NCBI GenBank assembly: GCA_033809415.1
Contig: JAPXLT010000003.1
Span: forward strand, 1 to 41,152
From: JAQVUB01 sp033809415
GTDB taxonomy: Bacteria; Verrucomicrobiota; Lentisphaeria; Oligosphaerales; Oligosphaeraceae
DNA length: 41,152 bases
Direction of reading: 5' to 3'
In this document: in pieces, positions 15,286-23,218 of the stretch
How positions within the stretch are numbered: position 1 is the stretch's first letter
Layout: each line of letters begins with the position of its first letter
Notes under the pieces: model-generated
What the model saw: only the letters and a program-made list of their open reading frames with translations
Told to the model about the DNA's origin: nothing
The model's database searches: none
Made by a program: the position numbers and the translations under genes

Positions 15286-16392
15286 ATGAATACGCTTTTA
15301 TACTTCCTGCCAAATCTGAAAAGCATTCCGTTGATTACCACTTGGGAACTCAGCGAACTTGCCGAAATGAAAGGGCATCAGGAACTTTATACCAAACAAT
15401 CCCCGCAACGTCTTAAGCGCATGCGGGAGTTCTCCATGATTGAAAGCGCAGTCTCTTCCAATCGGATTGAGGGTGTTTCCATTGATGAAAAGCGGATCGG
15501 ATCAGTTCTCCTTGGAAACACCAGTCTGCGCGACCGCAACGAAGAGGAAATACGGGGGTATCGAAATGCGCTTGATCTGATTCATAATCAATCCGACAAA
15601 CTCCTGCTGACAGCGGAGACCATCCGCCGTTTCCATGCACTTTCCCGCCCAGGCGCCTGGGATTCAGGGAAGTTCAAGGAAAAAACCAGTGATATTATTG
15701 AAACCTTTCCAGACGGTTCGTCACGAATTCGTTTCAAAACAGTTGAACCGGAAAACGTTGAAAACTATTTGCAGGGGACAATTGAAAAATACAAAGAGAT
15801 TGTCCGTGACAATCAGATTTCTCCGTTGATTGCACTGGCTGCATTCAACCTTGACTTTCTTTGCATTCATCCGTTTCGTGATGGCAACGGGCGTGTTTCC
15901 CGCCTGCTATTGCTGTTTATGCTCTATCAACTCGGACACGAAGCAGGACGTTACATCAGCATAGAAAAAGCAATTGAATCCAGCAAAGGACAATATTACG
16001 AGACTCTGGAGCTTTCTTCCCGCGATTGGCACACAGGAAAACATGACGCATGGCCGTATATCAACTACCTTTTATTCACCCTCAGAACCGTTTACAAGGA
16101 ATTTGAAAGCCGCTTTGAAGGCTACAAAGTTCCGCGGGGAGAAAAAACTGCTGTGATTATCCGGGCGTTAAATGAATTTTCCGGGGAATTTTCGTTAAAG
16201 GAGCTTGAACAGCGTTGTCCAGGGATCAGCCGCGATATGATCCAGACAGTTATGAAACAGAACAAGAGATTTTTGAAATGTACTGGCCGTGGAGCGGGAA
16301 GCCGTTGGCAAAGAATAGGGGTAATACCCCTTAATAAGGGTAATAATAAGGGTAATGGAGATTCTGAAAAAGATAATCATAGGAAACGGTGA
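15286..16392 (+). CDS. Fic domain protein (AMPylator-type), class II inhibitory motif
   Basis: The 368-residue protein has the Fic core HPFRDGNGRVSRLL near residue 190, matching HPFx(D/E)GNGR, and an N-terminal SSNRIEG motif near residue 46 of the class II inhibitory helix type, whose glutamate normally blocks ATP binding. A Fic-N-like domain precedes the core, and a winged-helix-like segment follows (about 285-345). Fic enzymes usually transfer AMP to protein hydroxyls; many are stand-alone regulators or toxins. No antitoxin partner gene is adjacent. ATG at 15286 is chosen over the upstream TTG; the ribosome-binding site is weak. The C-terminal tail NKGNNKGNG comes from a short GGGTAAT repeat. 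The gene sits inside a 39-bp inverted repeat pair, so it may be a mobile cassette. Confidence 0.9.
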   Translation: MNTLLYFLPNLKSIPLITTWELSELAEMKGHQELYTKQSPQRLKRMREFSMIESAVSSNRIEGVSIDEKRIGSVLLGNTSLRDRNEEEIRGYRNALDLIHNQSDKLLLTAETIRRFHALSRPGAWDSGKFKEKTSDIIETFPDGSSRIRFKTVEPENVENYLQGTIEKYKEIVRDNQISPLIALAAFNLDFLCIHPFRDGNGRVSRLLLLFMLYQLGHEAGRYISIEKAIESSKGQYYETLELSSRDWHTGKHDAWPYINYLLFTLRTVYKEFESRFEGYKVPRGEKTAVIIRALNEFSGEFSLKELEQRCPGISRDMIQTVMKQNKRFLKCTGRGAGSRWQRIGVIPLNKGNNKGNGDSEKDNHRKR

Positions 16393-16426
16393 TGTCAAAT
16401 CGTACCTCCGTACCTTTTTCGTACTA

Positions 16427-16465
16427 CTTTTAAGGTACCGCCAATTCCTGTCTTTTTTCTCCGAC
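16427..16465. repeat. Right 39-bp inverted repeat flanking the fic gene
   Basis: It reads from CTTTTAAGGTACCGCC to TTTTTTCTCCGAC and is the inverted partner of 15169-15207. Outside it, GATCCGACC-type 9-bp units follow directly. Confidence 0.9.
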
Positions 16466-16599
16466 CGATCCGACCGATCTGACCGATCCGACCGATCTAC
16501 TTGATCCGTCCGATCCGTCCGATCCGACTGATCCGTCCGATTTGTTGTCCGTGTCCCGTCCGTGTCCCGTCCGTGTCCCGTCCGTGTAAAGTCCGTGTG
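16459..16599. repeat. 9-bp (GATCCGACC/GATCCGTCC) and 11-bp tandem arrays
   Basis: About nine 9-bp units run to about 16545. Four to five 11-bp GTCCGTGTCCC/GTCCGTGTAAA units follow from 16547 to 16599. Shorter GATCGGTC stretches of the same type occur at 8440, 12617, 15150 and 22015. Confidence 0.85.
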
Positions 16600-16696
16600 G
16601 GTTGCGGGCGATCAGTCCGCGCCAAGCCTTTTCGTGTGGTTCGTTGTTAAAAAAATTGGCTATTCCGGGTTTATGGAATTACATTGCTTGTTTTAC

Positions 16697-16722
16697 GGCG
16701 GGCTGGTCCGAGCCAGCCCGCC
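16697..16722 (+). promoter_or_regulatory. Strong hairpin upstream of the sugar ABC ATPase gene
   Basis: GGCGGGCTGG (16697-16706) and CCAGCCCGCC (16713-16722) form a perfect 10-bp stem with loop TCCGAG, 58 nt before the start. No T-run follows, so it is not a normal terminator; it could be a leader hairpin or another dispersed palindrome. Confidence 0.5.
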
Positions 16723-16780
16723 CCAATAAACAGTGCGGTATTCATATCATGTTGCGGAATACCGGTATCAAGGAGCAACA

Positions 16781-17899
16781 ATGGCAGAAGTAATCCTCAG
16801 TCACGTTTACAAGGCTTATCCGGGCAATCCGGAGCCAACAGTCAAAGATGTCAATCTTGAAATCAAGGACAAGGAGTTCATGGTGCTGGTCGGTCCCTCC
16901 GGCTGCGGCAAATCCACTACTTTGCGGATGATTGCCGGGCTCGAGGAAATCACCGGCGGCACCATCAGCATCGGGGGTGTCGTCGTCAACAACATTCCTC
17001 CTAAAAACCGGGATATCGCCATGGTTTTTCAGAACTATGCGCTTTATCCACACATGACCGTCTATGAGAACATGGCCTTTGGCTTGCGCCTGCGTCATTT
17101 CAAGAAAGACGAAATCGACCGGCGCGTCCGTGAAGCGGCAGCCATCCTCGGCCTGGACGATCCCAAGGAAAATTATCTCGAGCGCCGTCCGAAGAATCTA
17201 TCTGGTGGTCAGCGTCAGCGTGTTGCAGTTGGCCGTGCCATCGTCCGGCAGCCGAAGGCATTTCTTTTTGACGAGCCACTTTCCAACCTGGATGCCAAGA
17301 TGCGTGTGCAAATGCGTGCTGAAATCAGCCGTTTGCATCAGCGTTTGCAAAGCACCATGATCTACGTCACCCATGACCAGGTCGAGGCGATGACCATGGG
17401 TGATCGTATTTGTGTGATGAGGGACGGCATCATCCAACAGGTTGCAGACCCGATTACCCTCTATAACTTCCCCAATAATAAATTTGTCGCCGGCTTCATA
17501 GGTACCCCGCCAATGAACTTCTTCCCAGGGAGAGTCCTTGAAAAAGACGGCAAGGTCTTCTTCAGCGAAGGAACTTTCGAGATCGAATTCAAAGACCCCG
17601 CCCAGAAAGAAAAAATTGCAGCTGCCAAAGTGACCGACGTCACCTTTGGATTGCGTCCGGAAAATATTGGCTCCGAGATGGCTGAACAGAATCCGGATTT
17701 GCCGCGCATTCGTGCAAAGATTGAAGTCATTGAACCCATGGGTGCGGAAACGCATATCTATTTGAATACCGGAAAGACCAGCTTTATCGCCAAAGTGGAT
17801 CCTTTCCGCAAGGTCCACTATGGCGAAGAGATCGAGCTGGCCGCTTTTCTGCCAAAAGCACATTTATTCCGCAATGATACGGAAGACGCCATCTTCTGA
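16781..17899 (+). CDS. Sugar ABC transporter ATP-binding protein (MsmK/UgpC/MalK type)
   Basis: The 372-residue protein has Walker A GPSGCGKST (about 37-45), Q-loop VFQNYALYPHM, signature LSGGQRQRVAVGRAIV, Walker B AFLFDEPLSNLD, H-loop YVTHDQVEAMTMG, and a C-terminal TOBE/MalK regulatory domain with LRPENIG. Such ATPases energise import of oligosaccharides or glycerol-3-phosphate. No permease or binding-protein gene is adjacent, so it may serve several transporters, as MsmK does elsewhere. AAGGAGC lies 5 nt before the ATG at 16781; the in-frame upstream codons to 16733 lack support. It converges on the metallophosphoesterase gene across a shared hairpin. Confidence 0.93.
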   Translation: MAEVILSHVYKAYPGNPEPTVKDVNLEIKDKEFMVLVGPSGCGKSTTLRMIAGLEEITGGTISIGGVVVNNIPPKNRDIAMVFQNYALYPHMTVYENMAFGLRLRHFKKDEIDRRVREAAAILGLDDPKENYLERRPKNLSGGQRQRVAVGRAIVRQPKAFLFDEPLSNLDAKMRVQMRAEISRLHQRLQSTMIYVTHDQVEAMTMGDRICVMRDGIIQQVADPITLYNFPNNKFVAGFIGTPPMNFFPGRVLEKDGKVFFSEGTFEIEFKDPAQKEKIAAAKVTDVTFGLRPENIGSEMAEQNPDLPRIRAKIEVIEPMGAETHIYLNTGKTSFIAKVDPFRKVHYGEEIELAAFLPKAHLFRNDTEDAIF

Positions 17900-17910
17900 T
17901 CTGAAACCTA

Positions 17911-17978
17911 TTTTTAACCACGAACCACACGAAAAGGCACGAAAATTTTGTGTTTTTCGTGCCTTTCGTGGTTAAAAA
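17911..17978. terminator. Convergent repeat hairpin, probable bidirectional terminator
   Basis: A forward and a shortened reverse CACGAA module meet here. Arms 17911-17924 with 17965-17978 (14 bp) and 17935-17945 with 17954-17964 (11 bp) pair, with a 10-nt bulge on the left. T- and A-runs flank the stem, so transcripts from either side end in a hairpin plus U-run. The TAA stop of the minus-strand gene (17972-17974) lies in the stem. Confidence 0.65.
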
Positions 17979-19141
17979 ACTGGTGTGCTGGTGCTGCGCA
18001 ATACCAGCAGCGTCACTTCTGGGCGTGCCAGCACCCGGAACGGCGGCCCCCAGAATCCTGTTCCAGGCGAAATATACAAAGTCATGCCACCGGGAAAAGC
18101 AATGGGGCTTCCGGCCTTCCAGGGGTGTTCGAGCCTGACCAGTAGCTGAAACGGAAAAATCTGTCCGCCGTGCGTATGTCCGCTGAGCATCAGATCATAA
18201 TTCTGCTGGTCGGCTATTTCCGGGCGACGCGGCTGATGTGCCAGAAAGATACCGAACTGCTCCTCCGAGACCAAGGGCAGTTCCGGAGCTTCTCCCTGGC
18301 GTCCCTGTCGCCGCCAGACTGCCGGGTCATCAATCCCATACAGTCGCAGCCATGGCTTGATGTCAACACCTTGCTGGCGCAACACCTCGAAACCGGCTCG
18401 AACATGTGCCAGCATGCTGTCCTCCGCCCCGGAATAGCTGTCGTGATTGCCCAGCACCCCATATTTTCCATCGGGCACTGTGACACTGGCAAGCTGGTCG
18501 AAGAGGCGTTCCGTCCTCGGGCTGATGGCACCATCAAGAAAATCCCCCGCGCTGAGCAACAGATGTGGCTCCGCTTCACGGATGCAATCCATGGCCTTGT
18601 GCAGTATGACACTCTGAAAGCCATGATGAAAATGCAGGTCACTGACCAGCGCAATCCGGTAACCATCGGCTTCCAAAGGGACTTTTTCGGAGTAGACTTC
18701 CACTGTCTTCAGGCGCACCATACCAACTTCAATGACACCCCAAATTGCCGCAACGAGCACAAGACTCAGTCCTGCAACCGCCGAGTCAAGAGCCGGCAGG
18801 CGTAACAACAGTAGTGTGCTTTGGATGCTTTCATTGGGTGCAACAGTTTTTGCAACCATCCCTCCCAGTGTCAGCAGCAGGTTCCAGGCGTCGGCAAGCA
18901 GTTGCGTACAGGAAAACCAGAAGATCAGTGCCAGCCACGTCCAGGCAAGCAACTCGAGAGCCGGCAGACCGCCGCGCCGGAAGAACATCCGGTTCAATAT
19001 CGGCAAAAACGTCAACAGCAGCATCACAACCATCGCAACAACTGCCGCAATCCAGTGCCGCCGCCAGAAAGCCTGATATAAATGCCACCAACTATACAAG
19101 CAAAATCCAAGTACCGTGCCAAAATAAACGATAAAAAACAT
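17972..19141 (-). CDS. Membrane-anchored metallophosphoesterase (YaeI-like)
   Basis: The 389-residue protein has about four to five N-terminal membrane segments (residues 1-140) and a calcineurin-like phosphoesterase domain with LVSDLHFHHG, SAGDFLDG, GNHDSYSG and LSGHTHGGQ, which hold the two-metal ligands. This matches the YkuE/YaeI branch, some members of which cleave UDP-diacylglucosamine or other phosphodiesters at the membrane. The substrate here is unknown. AGGAGG precedes the ATG with short spacing (3 nt). The C-terminus STSTPVF ends in a TAA that belongs to a repeat module. Confidence 0.88.
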   Translation of the reverse strand: MFFIVYFGTVLGFCLYSWWHLYQAFWRRHWIAAVVAMVVMLLLTFLPILNRMFFRRGGLPALELLAWTWLALIFWFSCTQLLADAWNLLLTLGGMVAKTVAPNESIQSTLLLLRLPALDSAVAGLSLVLVAAIWGVIEVGMVRLKTVEVYSEKVPLEADGYRIALVSDLHFHHGFQSVILHKAMDCIREAEPHLLLSAGDFLDGAISPRTERLFDQLASVTVPDGKYGVLGNHDSYSGAEDSMLAHVRAGFEVLRQQGVDIKPWLRLYGIDDPAVWRRQGRQGEAPELPLVSEEQFGIFLAHQPRRPEIADQQNYDLMLSGHTHGGQIFPFQLLVRLEHPWKAGSPIAFPGGMTLYISPGTGFWGPPFRVLARPEVTLLVLRSTSTPVF

Positions 19142-19348
19142 CTGCCTCCTGAAGTGCCTTTCGTAATTAAAAATGTCTACTTTTTCGTTGTTAAAAAATA
19201 GTCTGGGAAGCTTTGTTTGTCAAACCTCAAAAATAATTTTCAAACAGTAGTTTTATATTGGCAATTGAAATTATATTATCAGAGAGTCCTTTTCGTACTA
19301 TCATGAAAGCAGTAGACGTTGTAGGCATTGTCAAGTTAGGGAGATGTG
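19142..19348. other. Divergent intergenic region with TTCGTG module
   Basis: A degenerate TTCGTG module (19150-19198) is followed by an AT-rich segment holding the palindrome GTTTG-T-CAAAC (19215-19225), which might be a TetR-type operator. No convincing promoter could be assigned. Confidence 0.35.
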
Positions 19349-19996
19349 ATGGACACTCAAGAAAATGTATTGCTGGCAGCCTGTGAAGTATTTGCATTGT
19401 ATGGTTATCATGCTGCGACAACCGCTGAAATATGCAGCAAGGCTGCAGCGAACATTGCAGCCGTCAATTACTATTATCGCGGCAAGAAGAATTTATATAT
19501 GGCGGTGTGGGAAAAACTGTTTGCGGACAGCATGGCGCGACGCAGCACTGAAATTCCTTCGGACGGATCGGTCAGGGAGCGCTTGTTTGCCCTGTTGCGC
19601 TACAACATTATGTCTGTACTCGCAACCGGCTCTGCAAACTGGTTCACCAAAATCGTTCACAAGGAGCTAAGCACACCCAGTCCTATGCACAGTGAATTGT
19701 TCGGCCGCTACCTCGAACCGATGCAGAATCAGTTCCTTGCCGTCGTCCGGGAATTTCTGGGGGCAGAAGCAGAGGAACAAAAAGTGCGCCTTGCCTCGCT
19801 TTGCGTGCACGGACCAGTCTATGACCTGCTCACTTTCCGTATCAAATGGGATGAATCACAGGCAGGAAAAGGGAAACAATATCCCTTGTTTAGCTCGAGA
19901 CCAGTATTTATCGAAGACCCAGAAACCCTGATCAGCCATATCCAGACCTTTGTCATAGGAGGACTCGAGGCCATCCGCGACAAAAAATCCGACTGA
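19349..19996 (+). CDS. TetR/AcrR family regulator with CecR-like C-terminal domain
   Basis: The 215-residue protein has the TetR helix-turn-helix at residues 10-55 (HAATTAEICSKAAANIAAVNYYYRGKKNLY in the family pattern; the NYYYRGKKNLY part is typical). Its C-terminal half (FTKIVHKELSTPSPMHSELF) resembles the DUF1956/CecR domain. These repressors often control efflux pumps or membrane genes. The start at the ATG follows GGGAG with 7-nt spacing; a GTG one codon earlier is possible. Neighbours are the divergent metallophosphoesterase gene and the downstream low-complexity protein; regulation of either is conjecture. Confidence 0.88.
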   Translation: MDTQENVLLAACEVFALYGYHAATTAEICSKAAANIAAVNYYYRGKKNLYMAVWEKLFADSMARRSTEIPSDGSVRERLFALLRYNIMSVLATGSANWFTKIVHKELSTPSPMHSELFGRYLEPMQNQFLAVVREFLGAEAEEQKVRLASLCVHGPVYDLLTFRIKWDESQAGKGKQYPLFSSRPVFIEDPETLISHIQTFVIGGLEAIRDKKSD

Positions 19997-20021
19997 ACAG
20001 ACAAAATACGGACGCCAGCAA

Positions 20022-20058
20022 TTTTTTACTACGAGCCACACGAAATTTTCGTTGTTAA
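20022..20058. repeat. Degenerate CACGAA/TTCGTG module
   Basis: AATTTTTTACTACGAGCCAC followed by ACGAAATTTTCGTTGTTAAA is a shortened copy with both ends of the module, 25 bp after the tetR-like stop. Confidence 0.6.
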
Positions 20059-20173
20059 AATTTGCCAAAATGTGATTCAGGGATTATGTTTGTTTTAACC
20101 ATATTTCATTGAAGGTGAATATCAGGTGGTCTGCGGATTTCAGCATCCCCTGAAAAGTGCAGGAGTAACAGAC

Positions 20174-21754
20174 ATGGACGACAACAAGCCAAAAGATTCC
20201 GGCAAGCTCAAATTACGCAATACGGACACCAACCGTTTCAAGGTTGACACGGGGCGTCTGCGGCTTCAACCGACCGCTGAAACCGCCAGCGAAATCAGCA
20301 AACAAGGACCTGGAGAAACCCAGCAAAGCACTGCATTTGTTGATCCACTCAGCCTGCGTGACACTTCAACCGGCAAACTGAAACGCCTCGATGGTCAGGG
20401 CGCAGTCGGCACAACAATCATCCCCGCCTCTGCCGCCGCTGAAAAAAAGACGGAAACCGTGCGCCTGAAAGTCGTTCGGGCGACTCCAAGGCCCGGCACA
20501 CCGACACCGCCCCCCAGCGCCGCCCCCCTGGCCAATGTGCCTCTCTCAGCACCTGCTGAAACGGCGGAGGCTTCCGACGAGGGCATCAGGCCAGGTGCGA
20601 CCACCAATATTGCTGCGGAATATCCCCAGGAGCCCATTGTCGGCGAACATGTGTCCCCCACAGCCGCGAAAATTTCGCTAAAAGCACCGGAGGCGGCAGC
20701 TCCGCAAGAAGCTCCTGCGCCGGCTGAAGCATCGACTCAAGGGGTGCCGAGGGAGACGGACACCTTTCAGAAGGTCGCTCCTACAAAACCTGCTGCCGCA
20801 GTTGCATTAACGGCTCAAGAATTGCCGAGGGAGACGGTCACCTTTCAGAAGGTCTCCCCTGCTAAACCTGACGTCACGGCTGAAGCAACGGTTCAAGGAC
20901 TGTCGAGGGAGACGGGCACCTTCCAGAAAGTCTCCCCTGCTAAACCTGGCGCCCCGGCTGCATCAACGGTTCCAGGTCTGTCGAGGGAGACAGGAACCTT
21001 CCAGAAGGTCTCCCCTGCTAAACCTGGTGCTGCGGAAGCCGTTCCATCTTCCACGATAAAACTGACGGTCAAGAAGCCCACCGGAACTCCACTTCCCAGC
21101 ACCGGCAGTGCCCCTGCCCCGGCACCAGCGCCAGCACCACAGCCGACTCCCCAGGAAGCCACTCCTGCCTCGCCAAAATTACCGTCCACAGCAACCACCG
21201 GATTAAAAATTCGTCCGCCAACAGCTGGTGGCACGACCGTGACTCCGCCACCAACAGCGGACAGTGGGCAGACTGCCCAGGTTGCCCCGCCCTCTTCTGC
21301 AGCCGCCACGGTTAAGGTCAGCCCCTCTGCGATCCTGCCACCCAGTACCGGTGCGAAAATCAGCTTGAAGAAGGACCTGGCACCTGAACCTGAAGTTAGT
21401 GTGCCTCCTGTTGCAGATGCCCCTGCTGAACCCGCCGCACCATCGAATGCGAGTGCGACGGTTGCGGTCAAACTGCCTCCTGCTCCTGAAAGCCCCGCTG
21501 GCGGCACTGGGAAAAAAGGTTTGCGGCTATCCGGCAAGGCTGGCAAGACTGTGTCGGTGCCGGCTCCGGGTGCAACCGTAGCGAAAACGGATGAGGCGCC
21601 TGCCGCTTCCGCAAAGGCGGCGGTTGATTCCGTCCTTCAGCCTGGCACTGCGCCGGTTGTTGGGATCAGTGCGCTGGAAGGTATTTCGGCTCTAGTTGCT
21701 ACTGTAGCTCTGGCAGTGACTTTGTTCAGCATGGTAATGAACCTGCTCAAATAG
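20174..21754 (+). CDS. Pro/Ala/Thr-rich tail-anchored protein with tandem repeats
   Basis: This 526-residue protein is not assigned to a family. Most of it is low-complexity and probably disordered. Short basic strand-like motifs recur throughout: GKLKLRN, GRLRLQP, GKLKRLD, TVRLKVV, KISLKAP, TIKLTVK, GLKIRPP, TVKVSPS, KISLKKD, GLRLSGK. Residues about 189-292 are four 26-residue repeats built on RETGTFQKVSPAKP. A single hydrophobic helix ends the chain (about 500-523, ISALVATVALAVTLFSMVM), so it is probably inserted by its tail with the long N-terminal part in the cytoplasm. There is no signal peptide. AGGAG lies 8 nt before the ATG at 20174, and a strong terminator follows. A role as scaffold or substrate with many docking motifs is inference. 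Confidence 0.75.
   Translation: MDDNKPKDSGKLKLRNTDTNRFKVDTGRLRLQPTAETASEISKQGPGETQQSTAFVDPLSLRDTSTGKLKRLDGQGAVGTTIIPASAAAEKKTETVRLKVVRATPRPGTPTPPPSAAPLANVPLSAPAETAEASDEGIRPGATTNIAAEYPQEPIVGEHVSPTAAKISLKAPEAAAPQEAPAPAEASTQGVPRETDTFQKVAPTKPAAAVALTAQELPRETVTFQKVSPAKPDVTAEATVQGLSRETGTFQKVSPAKPGAPAASTVPGLSRETGTFQKVSPAKPGAAEAVPSSTIKLTVKKPTGTPLPSTGSAPAPAPAPAPQPTPQEATPASPKLPSTATTGLKIRPPTAGGTTVTPPPTADSGQTAQVAPPSSAAATVKVSPSAILPPSTGAKISLKKDLAPEPEVSVPPVADAPAEPAAPSNASATVAVKLPPAPESPAGGTGKKGLRLSGKAGKTVSVPAPGATVAKTDEAPAASAKAAVDSVLQPGTAPVVGISALEGISALVATVALAVTLFSMVMNLLK
20740..21051 (+). repeat. Four 78-bp in-frame coding repeats
   Basis: The unit recurs at 20740, 20818, 20896 and 20974, marked by GAGGGAGAC in each copy. 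It encodes 26 residues with RET-x-TFQKV-x-P-x-KP. The last two copies are the most alike, consistent with recent duplication. Confidence 0.9.
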
Positions 21755-21783
21755 CTCTAAGCAATTTGAAGAGAAAGAAGTTT

Positions 21784-21817
21784 CTGGAGCGGTTCAGACA
21801 ACCGCTCCAGCTTTTTT
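21784..21817 (+). terminator. Rho-independent terminator of the tail-anchored protein gene
   Basis: CTGGAGCGGTT (21784-21794) and AACCGCTCCAG (21800-21810) form a perfect 11-bp stem with a 5-nt loop, followed by six T. It is 30 bp after the stop codon. Confidence 0.95.
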
Positions 21818-21856
21818 AGGGTAAGGCGTCAGTGGGCAAGCGAGGAATTCTTTTTG

Positions 21857-22165
21857 AACAACGAAATGCCCGAAAGGACTTGACGTGGGCTGGCCGCCCA
21901 CAACCCATTTTTTAACCACGAACCACACGAAAAGCCACGAAAATTTTTATAGGGTTGCTGCTTTGCCGGATGAGATTGCACGCGGATTTGTGGTTTTGGC
22001 TGTTGTTTTCTCCGACGGATCGGTCAGATCAGCCGGATCGGCATAATGCTTTGCGCCGTAGGCGCTTAACCATGCTTAACCCCAGACTTTAGTCTGGGGT
22101 GGAGAATCCCCCAAAGACAGTGCCTTGTAAAGGCACTACAATCATTCGGAGCAATCGGACAAACG
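21857..22165. repeat. Intergenic repeat mosaic with hairpins
   Basis: In order: AACGAAATGCCCGAAAGGAC (again at 22243), hairpin GTGGGC-TGGCC-GCCCAC followed by CATTTTTT (21885-21913), forward CACGAA module (to about 21955), TTGCTGCTTTGCCGG/GATTGCACGCGG segment as at 15090, GATCGGTCAGATC units, and a perfect palindrome CCCCAGACT-TT-AGTCTGGGG at 22080-22099. No gene is seen. Confidence 0.75.
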
Positions 22166-22262
22166 ATTGTATGCCAATGACTTGGAGATTTCTTTTCAGA
22201 AAAATCTTTCCCAAAAAAGAAGAAGTTGGGCAATAGTAGCACAACGAAATGCCCGAAAGGAC
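22166..22262. repeat. Segment shared with the fic upstream region
   Basis: CCAATGACTTGGAGATTTC and CAGAAAAATCTTTC match 15216-15256, which lies between the left inverted repeat and the fic start. In one frame both read NDLEISFQKNLS followed by a similar basic stretch. It may be a relic of a lost gene or another non-coding repeat. Confidence 0.6.
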
Positions 22263-22334
22263 ACGAAAAAATTTCATGGAAATGGCTTTTTCTGCGCGAA
22301 TGCGGCGTGCTTGCCATGAAATTTTTTCGTGTCC
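22259..22334. repeat. 21-bp perfect inverted repeat (hairpin)
   Basis: GGACACGAAAAAATTTCATGG (22259-22279) pairs exactly with 22314-22334, with a 34-nt loop. It lies about 100 bp before nagB and could be a small palindromic mobile element or an RNA hairpin. Confidence 0.85.
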
Positions 22335-22430
22335 ATTAGTGTCTTTAGTTTAGTTGTAAAAAAAACTGTCACCTAGTTTTACTGACGCATTACTTTTTTG
22401 GAATACTTTCAGAGATAAGGAAAAACAACG

Positions 22431-23213
22431 ATGACACGGTGGAAAAAAGTCGACAACTATCAAGCCATGAGCGAATATGGTGCCGAGCAGATTTTTCAGG
22501 TTATCGCCAAGGCCAGCCAACAGGGCAAGCGCGTCAACATTGGCTTGGCTACTGGCAATACGATGCTCGAACTCTATCCATTGCTGGCGGAAAAACTGAA
22601 TCAGAATAAAATTGTGCTCGATGGTCTGCATACCTATAATCTCGATGAATATATCGCCGGGGATGGGCATCCGGTCTCTCCAAAGCATCCCCTAAGCTAT
22701 CAACGCTATATGGAAGAGAATCTGTTCCAGCACTTGGATGCGGCACTCGGCTTCACGGAAAAACAACGGCATTTTCCCTATCCGATGAATCCAGCCGGTT
22801 TCGATCAGGCGCTGGTTGATGCAGGTGGACTCGATCTACAATTGCTCGGCATCGGTTTCAATGGACATATCGCTTTTAATGAGCCGCAAAGCAAAAAGGA
22901 AATTTCCGTGGAAGATTTTGCCGCTTTGCCTACCCGGGTGATTGACCTGAAACCCCTTACCATTGCCACCAATGCCCGCCTGACTGCCGGTGGCGACGAA
23001 CGCCTTGTGCCGCATCAGGCGGTCACCATGGGCATGAAACCCATCCTGGCGGCGCGCAAACTTCTGCTGCTGGCCTGCTTCCCGGAACAGGCCGCGCCCC
23101 TGAAAGAAATCCGCACTGGTAGAGTAACTCCGGAGCTGCCGGCCTCTTATCTGCTGCAGCATGCCGATGCAGAGATCGTCTATACTGCTGACACCATCAC
23201 GCTGGAAAAATAG
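22431..23213 (+). CDS. nagB: Glucosamine-6-phosphate deaminase
   Basis: The 260-residue protein matches NagB over its length: GLATGNTMLELY phosphate loop, YNLDEY with the catalytic aspartate, HPLSYQRYMEENLF, and the core GIGFNGHIAFNEP with the active-site histidine and glutamate. It converts glucosamine-6-phosphate to fructose-6-phosphate and ammonia. The asparagine before GHIAFNEP replaces the aspartate of the E. coli enzyme; NGHIGFNEP-type sequences are normal in Gram-positive enzymes. AAGGA precedes the ATG. nagA lies 2 kb downstream in the same direction, separated by a repeat mosaic and an inserted IS element. Confidence 0.95.
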   Translation: MTRWKKVDNYQAMSEYGAEQIFQVIAKASQQGKRVNIGLATGNTMLELYPLLAEKLNQNKIVLDGLHTYNLDEYIAGDGHPVSPKHPLSYQRYMEENLFQHLDAALGFTEKQRHFPYPMNPAGFDQALVDAGGLDLQLLGIGFNGHIAFNEPQSKKEISVEDFAALPTRVIDLKPLTIATNARLTAGGDERLVPHQAVTMGMKPILAARKLLLLACFPEQAAPLKEIRTGRVTPELPASYLLQHADAEIVYTADTITLEK

Positions 23214-23218
23214 ACGAT

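Noticed and set aside
15286..16392. Fic toxin-antitoxin pair
   Set aside because: The inhibitory motif is within the same protein and no small antitoxin gene is next to it.
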